Translations under genes and position numbers: made by a program
The notes under the pieces: model-generated
What the model was told of the DNA's origin: nothing
What the model saw: the letters and a program-made list of their open reading frames with translations, nothing else
Databases searched by the model: none
Source: an uncultured Clostridia bacterium
Lineage (GTDB): Bacteria; Bacillota; Clostridia; Christensenellales; Pumilibacteraceae
DNA length: 11,706 bases
Reading direction: 5' to 3'
Assembly (NCBI GenBank): GCA_934277845.1
Contig: CAKQVV010000045.1
Coordinates: 1-11,706, forward strand
Shown: in pieces, positions 1 to 5,292 of the stretch
How positions within the stretch are numbered: position 1 is the first letter of the stretch
Layout of the letters: each line of letters starts with the position of its first letter

Positions 1-672
1 GATCATTGCGACGTACTCGGGGATAACGGAGGACGCGCCGTGAAGAACGATCGGGAAACCGGGGAGACGTTTGCCGACTTCTTCGAGAATATCGAATCTG
101 AGTTTTGCTTCGCCTTTGAACTTGTACGCGCCGTGCGAAGTTCCGATAGCGATAGCAAGGGAGTCGACGCCGGTTTTTCCGACGAATTCTTCTACCTGAT
201 CGGGGTCGGTGTAGCAAGCGTTTGCATCGGAAACGTTAACGTCGTCTTCGATGCCGGCGAGTCTGCCGAGTTCGGCCTCGACTACTACGCCGTGATCGTG
301 AGCGTATTTGACGACTTCGGACGTGATCTTGATGTTCTCTTCAAAAGCGTGGTGGCTTGCGTCGATCATGACGGAAGTGAAACCGTCGTCGATTGCGGAT
401 TTACAAAGATCGTAGCAATCGCCGTGATCGAGGTGCAGACAAATGGGAAGACCGGAATCTTCAACGGCTGCTTCGACCAACTTTTTGAGATATTTGGGGT
501 TAGCGTATTTTCTCGCACCGCTGGAAACCTGCAGAATGAGCGGAGCCTTTTCTTCTTTGGCAGCCGCAACGATACCCTGGATCATCTCCATATTGTTGAC
601 GTTGAAAGCACCGATAGCATATCCGCCTGCGTATGCTTTCTCGAACATGTCTTTTGTTGTTACTAATGGCAT
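1..672 (-). CDS. fba: Class II fructose-1,6-bisphosphate aldolase, 3' end outside window
   Basis: This is the first 224 codons of a class II (zinc-dependent) aldolase, which reversibly splits fructose-1,6-bisphosphate into dihydroxyacetone phosphate and glyceraldehyde-3-phosphate in the cytoplasm. Read on the - strand, the protein starts MPLVTTKDMFEKAYAGGYAI. It carries the family motifs HLDHG (catalytic D82, metal ligand H83), MIDASHH (102-108), EAELG (132-136), the metal ligand H180 in GTSHGAYKFKG, and HGASS with H211. The last motif and the LRFDILEEVGKRLPGFPIVL stretch resemble the short class IIB type (Giardia, Thermus, clostridia) more than the E. coli enzyme. About 85 C-terminal residues should lie left of the window. 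The start is fixed by GGAGGG at 684-679, 6 nt before ATG at 672. The next gene to the right is divergent. No damage is visible. Confidence 0.95.
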   Translation of the reverse strand, partial: MPLVTTKDMFEKAYAGGYAIGAFNVNNMEMIQGIVAAAKEEKAPLILQVSSGARKYANPKYLKKLVEAAVEDSGLPICLHLDHGDCYDLCKSAIDDGFTSVMIDASHHAFEENIKITSEVVKYAHDHGVVVEAELGRLAGIEDDVNVSDANACYTDPDQVEEFVGKTGVDSLAIAIGTSHGAYKFKGEAKLRFDILEEVGKRLPGFPIVLHGASSVIPEYVAMI

Positions 673-678
673 AACAAA

Positions 679-684
679 CCCTCC
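679..684 (-). promoter_or_regulatory. Ribosome binding site of fba
   Basis: GGAGGG on the - strand, six bases before the ATG whose first base is at 672. It fixes the MPLV start of the aldolase. Confidence 0.85.
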
Positions 685-702
685 AAAAAAACTTTCGAGC
701 AT

Positions 703-731
703 ATTATACTACATCGGTAAAATTTTGACTA
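703..731 (-). promoter_or_regulatory. Predicted sigma-A promoter of fba
   Basis: On the - strand, TAGTCA (731-726, 4/6 match to TTGACA) is followed after 17 bp by a perfect TATAAT (708-703). The expected transcript start is near 696, which gives a leader of about 24 nt containing the ribosome site. The -35 box overlaps a candidate + strand -35 box at 725-730. Confidence 0.65.
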
Positions 732-753
732 GCATTTTTAACCACTTTATTAT
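725..753 (+). promoter_or_regulatory. Candidate distal promoter of the M29 peptidase gene
   Basis: TTGACT (725-730) and TATTAT (748-753) are separated by 17 bp, with 10 of 12 consensus bases. A transcript would start near 760 and carry a leader of about 165 nt before the ATG at 925. The region is AT-rich, so a chance match is possible. The -35 box overlaps that of the leftward fba promoter. Confidence 0.4.
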
Positions 754-843
754 TTTTTATTCTGATTTTAAAAATACGGAGTTTGCGAAAGGGTTGAGTA
801 AATTAAAATTAAGCGTAAAACGTGTTTAGCATGCCTTGCGGTC

Positions 844-872
844 TTGACTTTTTTTATTTAAAATAATATAAT
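844..872 (+). promoter_or_regulatory. Sigma-A promoter of the M29 peptidase gene
   Basis: TTGACT (844-849), a 17-bp spacer, then a perfect TATAAT (867-872): 11 of 12 consensus bases. The transcript should start near 879, about 46 nt before the start codon. This is the likelier main promoter of the gene. Confidence 0.8.
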
Positions 873-890
873 GACGATGAAAAGAAAGAC

Positions 891-908
891 GGCTCGGAAA
901 CGCGAGCC
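891..908 (+). other. Leader hairpin just before the M29 ribosome site
   Basis: GGCTCG (891-896) pairs perfectly with CGAGCC (903-908) around the 6-nt loop GAAACG. The stem ends directly next to the AAAGGAG ribosome site (909-915) and leaves it free. No T-run follows, so it is not a terminator. It may stabilise the mRNA 5' end or influence ribosome loading; that role is inference. Confidence 0.6.
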
Positions 909-924
909 AAAGGAGATTATATAA

Positions 925-2040
925 ATGTTGGACAACAGAATCGTTACGCTTGCGCATACCCTCGAAACCTCTTCGATCAAAGCAGGAAAAGGCGATAAGG
1001 TGCTTATCGAAGCGTACGACGTGGATTCGCCGCTGATTACCCGACTCGTAAAAGAAGTCCGTGCGGCAGGTGCATATGCGTTCGTCGAAATTTACGACAC
1101 CAAGGTTCAGCGTGCGCTGCTTATGGAAGCGGATGAAACGTATTGCAAACTTCTGGAGAAATATAATCATCGGAGAATGGAAGAAATGGATTGTTATATC
1201 GGTGTGCGCGGCGCGGTAAACTCGTTTGAATCCAGCGACGTGCCGGGCGAAAAGACCGACATGTTCTCACGGTTGTATTCGCACCCGATTCACCACGAAC
1301 TACGCGTGTGCAAAACGAGATGGGTTGTGCTTCGTTATCCCAACGACTCGATGGCGCAACTTGCAGGTATGCCTACCGAAAAGTTCGAGGACTTCTATTT
1401 CGACGTTTGCAACCTCGATTATTCCAGAATGAATAAGGCGATGACTCCGCTTGTCGATCTTATGAACCGTACGGATAAAGTTCGTCTTGTCGCGAAAGAT
1501 ACCGACCTTACATTTTCGATAAAAGGAATAGGCGCGATCAAATGCAGCGGTGAAATGAATATCCCCGACGGCGAAGTATATACCGCGCCCGTCCGCGACA
1601 GCGTAAACGGAGTAATAACTTATAATGCGCCGTCTATCGAAAACGGAATCAAGTTCGAGAATGTGCGTCTCGAATTCAGGAACGGTAAGATAGTAAAAGC
1701 GACCTCGAATTATACCGAGGCATGCAACAAGATTTTCGATACTGACGAAGGGGCGAGATACGTCGGCGAGTTCGCTATCGGCGTAAATCCCTTTGTGACT
1801 CAGCCCATGGGCGATATTCTTTTCGACGAAAAGATTTCGGGTTCGATTCACTTTACTCCGGGTTGCTGCTATGACGACGCATACAACGGAAATCAGTCCG
1901 CGGTACACTGGGATCTCGTGCTTATCCAGACGCCGGAGTATGGCGGAGGTAAGATCTATTTCGACGACGTGCTTATCCGAGAGGATGGCAGATTCGTTTT
2001 GGACGAACTCAAAGGACTTAATCCCGAAAATCTCAAATAA
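925..2040 (+). CDS. M29-family metallo-aminopeptidase (AmpS/PepS/AmpT type)
   Basis: This encodes a 371-residue cytoplasmic aminopeptidase of MEROPS family M29, which removes N-terminal residues from peptides using two metal ions. The C-terminal half carries the family's metal-ligand pattern: E217 in GEVYTAP, E282 in YVGEFAIGVNP, H309 and Y316 in SIHFTPGCCYDD, and H328 and D330 in SAVHWDLV. The spacings are close to those of the Thermus and Staphylococcus enzymes, apart from roughly ten residues fewer between Y316 and H328. At 371 residues it is shorter than the roughly 410 of classical members. There is no signal peptide. The start is supported by AGGAG (911-915), 9 nt before ATG. The gene is divergent from fba and stands alone; no clear terminator follows, so some reading into gapA is possible. 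Assignment to the family is firm; substrate preference is unknown. Confidence 0.92.
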   Translation: MLDNRIVTLAHTLETSSIKAGKGDKVLIEAYDVDSPLITRLVKEVRAAGAYAFVEIYDTKVQRALLMEADETYCKLLEKYNHRRMEEMDCYIGVRGAVNSFESSDVPGEKTDMFSRLYSHPIHHELRVCKTRWVVLRYPNDSMAQLAGMPTEKFEDFYFDVCNLDYSRMNKAMTPLVDLMNRTDKVRLVAKDTDLTFSIKGIGAIKCSGEMNIPDGEVYTAPVRDSVNGVITYNAPSIENGIKFENVRLEFRNGKIVKATSNYTEACNKIFDTDEGARYVGEFAIGVNPFVTQPMGDILFDEKISGSIHFTPGCCYDDAYNGNQSAVHWDLVLIQTPEYGGGKIYFDDVLIREDGRFVLDELKGLNPENLK

Positions 2041-2074
2041 CGCGAAATTTTTACCGATTAGTGTGTAAAATTGC

Positions 2075-2103
2075 TTGTCAAAAATTATAAAAACGGGTAT
2101 TAT
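2075..2103 (+). promoter_or_regulatory. Sigma-A promoter of gapA
   Basis: TTGTCA (2075-2080), a 17-bp spacer and TATTAT (2098-2103). The transcript should start near 2110, giving a leader of about 63 nt. A tiny hairpin with a GTAA loop (GCG 2117-2119, CGC 2124-2126) lies early in the leader. The ribosome site GGAGG (2158-2162) sits 10 nt before the start codon. Confidence 0.75.
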
Positions 2104-2172
2104 ATATAAGGTTGAGGCGGTAACGCTTTGATCGAAACAAAAGTAATCTACTATTTTGGAGGATAGAGTATT

Positions 2173-3186
2173 ATGGTAAAAGTTGGTATCAATGGCTTCG
2201 GCAGAATCGGTCGTCTCGTGTTCAGAGCAAGCATGTCGAGAAAAGACCTCGTCGTTGTCGGCGTAAACGATCCGTTTATCGACGTTGCTTATGCCGCTTA
2301 TATGCTTAAATACGACACCATGCACGGTCATTTCGAGGGCACCGTCGAAGTCGACGGCAACGCGCTCGTAGTTAACGGCAAGAAAGTCGTGTTCTTCGCA
2401 GAGAAAGATCCTTCCGCTATCGACTGGAAGTCTTGCGGAGCCGAGTATATCGTTGAGTCTACCGGCGTGTTCTGCACCACCGAGAAAGCAAGCGCACACT
2501 TCAACGGCGGCGCAAAGAAAGTCGTTATTTCCGCTCCTGCGAAGGATAAGGAAACCCCGACGTTCGTTTGCGGCGTAAACCTCGACAAGTACACCAAGGA
2601 CATGAAGGTTGTTTCCAACGCGTCCTGCACCACAAACTGCCTTGCGCCTTTGGCTAAGGTCATCAACGATAACTTCGGAATCGTCGAAGGTCTTATGACT
2701 ACCGTACATTCCACGACTGCTACCCAGAAGACCGTCGACGGACCTTCCATGAAGGACTGGAGAGGCGGCAGAGCGGCAGCCGGCAACATCATCCCGTCTT
2801 CGACCGGCGCGGCGAAGGCTTGCGCGCTCGTTATTCCCGAACTCAAAGGCAAACTGACCGGTATGGCTTTCCGTGTTCCCACTCTTGATGTTTCCGTCGT
2901 AGACCTTACCGTCAAACTCGCTAAACCCGCTACTTACGATGAGATTTGCGAAGCAGTCAAGACCGCCAGCGAGACCACGATGAAGGGCATCCTCGGCTAC
3001 ACCGAAGACGCAGTCGTTTCGTCCGACTTCCTCACCGATTCCCGCACTTCGATTTTCGATAAGACCGCAGGTATCGCTCTTAACGAAACCTTCTTCAAAC
3101 TCGTCAGCTGGTACGACAACGAATGGGGTTACAGCAACAAGGTTCTCGAACTCATCGCTCACATGGCGAAAGTCGACGCCGAGTAA
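2173..3186 (+). CDS. gapA: Glyceraldehyde-3-phosphate dehydrogenase, type I, NAD-dependent
   Basis: This is a complete 337-residue GAPDH, which oxidises glyceraldehyde-3-phosphate to 1,3-bisphosphoglycerate with NAD+ in glycolysis. The N-terminal Rossmann motif is NGFGRIGRL (7-15). D33 in VGVNDP is the residue that favours NAD+ over NADP+. The active site is SNASCTTNCLAPL, with catalytic C152, and H179 is the base. The C-terminus has the usual SWYDNEWGYSNKV (312-324). The stretch HSTTATQKTVDGPS (179-192), followed by KDWRGGR, resembles eukaryotic GapC and E. coli GapA, whereas Bacillus-type glycolytic enzymes carry HSYTNDQ there. The start follows TTTGGAGGA. The gene has its own promoter and a strong terminator, so it appears monocistronic, not in a gap-pgk-tpi operon. 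With fba nearby it covers consecutive glycolytic steps. Confidence 0.98.
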   Translation: MVKVGINGFGRIGRLVFRASMSRKDLVVVGVNDPFIDVAYAAYMLKYDTMHGHFEGTVEVDGNALVVNGKKVVFFAEKDPSAIDWKSCGAEYIVESTGVFCTTEKASAHFNGGAKKVVISAPAKDKETPTFVCGVNLDKYTKDMKVVSNASCTTNCLAPLAKVINDNFGIVEGLMTTVHSTTATQKTVDGPSMKDWRGGRAAAGNIIPSSTGAAKACALVIPELKGKLTGMAFRVPTLDVSVVDLTVKLAKPATYDEICEAVKTASETTMKGILGYTEDAVVSSDFLTDSRTSIFDKTAGIALNETFFKLVSWYDNEWGYSNKVLELIAHMAKVDAE

Positions 3187-3207
3187 TCGCTTGTTAAATT
3201 AAATGTG

Positions 3208-3239
3208 AAAACGCACGATCGTAACGGTCGTGCGTTTTT
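3208..3239 (+). terminator. Rho-independent terminator of gapA, probably bidirectional
   Basis: A 14-bp stem (3208-3221 with 3225-3238, including one T-G pair) closes on the loop TAA and ends in a T-run at 3235-3239. It lies 21 bp after the gapA stop. The matching A-run on the left side gives a short T-run on the - strand, so it can also end the leftward transcript of the convergent membrane-protein gene, whose stop is at 3263. Confidence 0.9.
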
Positions 3240-3262
3240 ATGTGTATCTTGTTATTTCGGTA

Positions 3263-3538
3263 TTATATAAAGCAATAGACGAATATCGAAACTATATCGA
3301 TCATCATTGCGATCAACGTAATCAGAAATGTTATGCGGATAAATCTGTCGCCGACGAAAAAGCACGACGAAGCAAGCGCGATTACTGCAACGCCCGATGA
3401 GATAATCGTGATATACGTTGCCGCAAGAAACAAAAAGCGGTAGTAATGTGCGGCAATGGCAATTCCGAGTGTAAAGAGCGAGAGAGTTAAAGTCACGGCT
3501 GCGATTATTGCGAGTACTAGTTTAAGGGTAGTTTTCAT
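3263..3538 (-). CDS. Small three-helix membrane protein, function unknown
   Basis: I do not recognise this 91-residue protein. It begins MKTTLKLVLAIIAAVTLTLS and is almost wholly hydrophobic, with likely membrane segments at about residues 6-29, 36-60 and 68-90. Short polar turns lie around H31-R34 and G64-R68. No catalytic motif is visible. The reading frame stays open upstream to an ATG at 3607, but that start lies before a perfect promoter at 3573-3545, so ATG 3538 is preferred. The predicted transcript start falls on this ATG, and no ribosome site precedes it, which suggests a leaderless mRNA. The gene converges on gapA and diverges from the GT-C gene. Consensus promoter, frame and composition support a real gene, but small size and lack of family leave doubt. 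Confidence 0.6.
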   Translation of the reverse strand: MKTTLKLVLAIIAAVTLTLSLFTLGIAIAAHYYRFLFLAATYITIISSGVAVIALASSCFFVGDRFIRITFLITLIAMMIDIVSIFVYCFI

Positions 3539-3544
3539 GATTTT

Positions 3545-3573
3545 ATTATAGTGTATGCCATAATAATTGTCAA
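3545..3573 (-). promoter_or_regulatory. Perfect-consensus sigma-A promoter for the small membrane protein
   Basis: On the - strand TTGACA (3573-3568), a spacer of exactly 17 bp (3567-3551), then TATAAT (3550-3545): 12 of 12 consensus bases. Counting seven bases from the end of the -10 box puts +1 at 3538, the A of the ATG. Confidence 0.85.
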
Positions 3574-3611
3574 TACCGAAAGTAAACTTTGTCTTACATA
3601 TTATCAATTGA

Positions 3612-3640
3612 TTGATTTTTTGTCTGTGTGCTGGTATAAT
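3612..3640 (+). promoter_or_regulatory. Extended -10 promoter of the GT-C/comM/dprA operon
   Basis: TTGATT (3612-3617), a 17-bp spacer and TATAAT (3635-3640) preceded by TGG, giving an extended -10. The transcript should start near 3647 with a leader of about 26 nt. The palindrome ATCAATTGAT (3603-3612) touches the -35 box and could be an operator. Confidence 0.8.
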
Positions 3641-3672
3641 AAATAAAAAGACGTGCGTTTCGGAGAATGATT

Positions 3673-5202
3673 ATGGCAAATTTTTTCGGCGTTGCTTCCA
3701 CCGCTAATACGGGTGTCGATGTCACGATTATAGTTGTTTTGCTTTTGCTTACGGTAGCGACGATTGCTACCGCCGTGTGGCTTCTTGCAAAGTTTATAAA
3801 CGCCGGAAAGGGCGGAAACGTAGCAAAATCAGTTGCGCTGTCGGTTGTTGCCGGTGCGGCGATAAGATTGCTGTGTGCGGCGTTTATCGGCGGCAACCGC
3901 AACGATTTTATCGATTGTAATACCGCGATAGATTATTTTACGAATAACGGAGTGTTCTACTACTATTATAAGGTCGGCGTTAAAATTTATCCGCTGTCGT
4001 TTTATATGATCGCGCTTTTCGGCGGTATGGGAAGAGCGTTCGGCTTGGCTTCGGGCTCCGCATGGCTTACGTTTATGGTGAAAATCCCGTTTATCATTGC
4101 CGACATTTGTTCCGCACTGATAATTTATAATCTGGGAAAGAAGTGCGTTAATTCAGAAGTCGGTGCGGTTCTTGCCGCGTTGTACTCGCTGTGCCCGGTA
4201 TTCTTTGCGGCTTCGGGTATTTACGGAAGCGATATCACTCTTATGATTCCGTTTGTGCTTGCAAGTTTTGCCATGATTGTAGAGAAAAGACATTTTACCG
4301 CAATTGTATTGTATTCGATCGCGATGATTACTTCAAAGGAAGCGATTTGTCTTTATCAGATTTATCTTATCTATTACGGATATTTGTTTGTTCGCACTAT
4401 CGTTTCTTATGCAAAATACCGCAAAGGTGCGGATAACTCCGCCTACAATAAACCGAGCGACGCGGACTTGATTTACAAGTTGCCGCTGTATTTTCTCGGC
4501 GCGTTTTTATTGCAATACGTCGTATCTTTGCCATTGATCGTCAAGGACTACAATGCAAACCCGTTCAAGTTTATTTACCGTGTATTCCTCGAACCGCTTG
4601 CTTCGCTTAAATATTTCAGTTATAACGGATTGAGTATTTATAATATTCTGGGGAAAAATGCGGAGTCAATCAACGTAACTTTCCCGAACGTGGCGTTTAC
4701 CGTTTGTTTCGGCGTACTCGTTTCGGCAATAGTGGCTGTTGTTTATTTCTCAAAAAAGAATCGTGCGGTTTTGCCGCTTCTCGGGGCATATATTTTATTT
4801 ACGTTAATGTCGTATTTCCCCGATTCGGAGCCGATGAGCGCGCTTCCGATACTTGCGCTTTTGATTATGTCGTTTATTTATACGAAAGACAGACGCGTCT
4901 TGCATGTGTTCTCTGTCGCTGCGATTATGTGCGTATTGACTTCTCTGTCGGCGTTGGCTTACGGCGGATATTTCAATATGCTGAATCTGAAAGAGTTTAC
5001 ATCTTCTTCGTATAACGGAACGTCTGCGCTCAGTAGCGGTCCCGGTTTGGTAATAATGATTTTCGGCTCGGTGATTTCGGTCGCGGCTCACTTATATTTT
5101 ACTTTAACTGCGTTCGATATTACTATGAGCAATAACAGAAAATTGCTCACCGGCAAAAATGATATAGGATATTTCGAGGGCGTTGCCCGTTTGTTCAGAT
5201 AG
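3673..5202 (+). CDS. Polytopic membrane protein resembling GT-C (Gpi18/PMT-like) glycosyltransferases
   Basis: This is a 509-residue integral membrane protein with about 12-13 hydrophobic segments. Its layout resembles bacterial GT-C glycosyltransferases, which move sugars from lipid-phosphate donors on the outer face. After the second membrane segment comes an acidic loop (D78, D81, D87) leading to NNGVFYYY and YPLS (106-109). Then SGIYGSD (181-187) occupies the place of the family's SGxxGQxD. NGLSIYNILG (318-327) matches the usual SxNxxNLWxxLG region. Two hallmarks are altered: SKE (221-223) replaces KPQ, and DSEPM replaces the HERY-like motif near 384-388. Activity is therefore uncertain. 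An ATG at 3667 is only 1 nt from GGAG (3662-3665); the ATG at 3673, 7 nt away, is the better start. It ends in TAG, overlapped by the comM ribosome site. It is the first gene of the operon. Donor and acceptor are unknown. Confidence 0.8.
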   Translation: MANFFGVASTANTGVDVTIIVVLLLLTVATIATAVWLLAKFINAGKGGNVAKSVALSVVAGAAIRLLCAAFIGGNRNDFIDCNTAIDYFTNNGVFYYYYKVGVKIYPLSFYMIALFGGMGRAFGLASGSAWLTFMVKIPFIIADICSALIIYNLGKKCVNSEVGAVLAALYSLCPVFFAASGIYGSDITLMIPFVLASFAMIVEKRHFTAIVLYSIAMITSKEAICLYQIYLIYYGYLFVRTIVSYAKYRKGADNSAYNKPSDADLIYKLPLYFLGAFLLQYVVSLPLIVKDYNANPFKFIYRVFLEPLASLKYFSYNGLSIYNILGKNAESINVTFPNVAFTVCFGVLVSAIVAVVYFSKKNRAVLPLLGAYILFTLMSYFPDSEPMSALPILALLIMSFIYTKDRRVLHVFSVAAIMCVLTSLSALAYGGYFNMLNLKEFTSSSYNGTSALSSGPGLVIMIFGSVISVAAHLYFTLTAFDITMSNNRKLLTGKNDIGYFEGVARLFR

Positions 5203-5205
5203 GAG
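5201..5205 (+). promoter_or_regulatory. Ribosome binding site of the original comM start
   Basis: AGGAG overlaps the TAG stop of the upstream gene and lies six bases before ATG 5212. This ideal site shows that translation of comM was built to begin at 5212, upstream of the in-frame TAG at 5266. Confidence 0.85.
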
Positions 5206-5211
5206 AAAGAA

Positions 5212-5268
5212 ATGCTTGCGAAGATCAACGGATTCGGTTTGCAGGGGATAGAAGGATACGAAGTATAG
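5212..5268 (+). pseudogene. comM: N-terminal fragment of comM ending in an in-frame TAG
   Basis: From ATG 5212 the reading is MLAKINGFGLQGIEGYEV, then TAG (5266-5268), then LEIDINNGMPGIEIVG in the same frame. Family members read continuously here, for example GYPVEVEVDISNGLP in Bacillus-type proteins, so the TAG stands where Glu is usual. One GAG-to-TAG change would explain it. Everything after the stop aligns without a shift. Either the mutation is real and the gene is impaired, or translation passes or restarts after the stop, or the base is a sequencing or assembly error. Confidence 0.85.
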
Positions 5269-5292
5269 CTTGAAATCGATATAAACAACGGT

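Noticed and set aside
40..666. A 208-codon open frame on the + strand at the left edge
   Set aside because: It is antisense to fba, whose catalytic motifs read cleanly on the - strand. Its own product resembles nothing.
2041..2074. A terminator after the M29 peptidase gene
   Set aside because: Only an AT-rich, imperfect inverted repeat is present. There is no GC stem with a T-run.
1300..3162. A 620-codon open frame on the - strand across the peptidase gene and gapA
   Set aside because: It lies antisense to two clear genes with full family motifs. Its translation shows no family pattern, and it has no promoter or ribosome site. Codon bias of the + strand genes explains the missing stops.
3539..3607. 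A longer start (ATG 3607) for the small membrane protein
   Set aside because: The extra 23 codons run through the perfect -35/-10 promoter, have no ribosome site, and add a non-hydrophobic tail. The ATG at 3538 fits better.
5266..5268. Pyrrolysine or a genome-wide UAG reassignment
   Set aside because: TAG clearly terminates the neighbouring gene at 5200-5202, and nothing else here supports recoding. ComM is not a pyrrolysine-type enzyme, so point mutation or sequence error is simpler.
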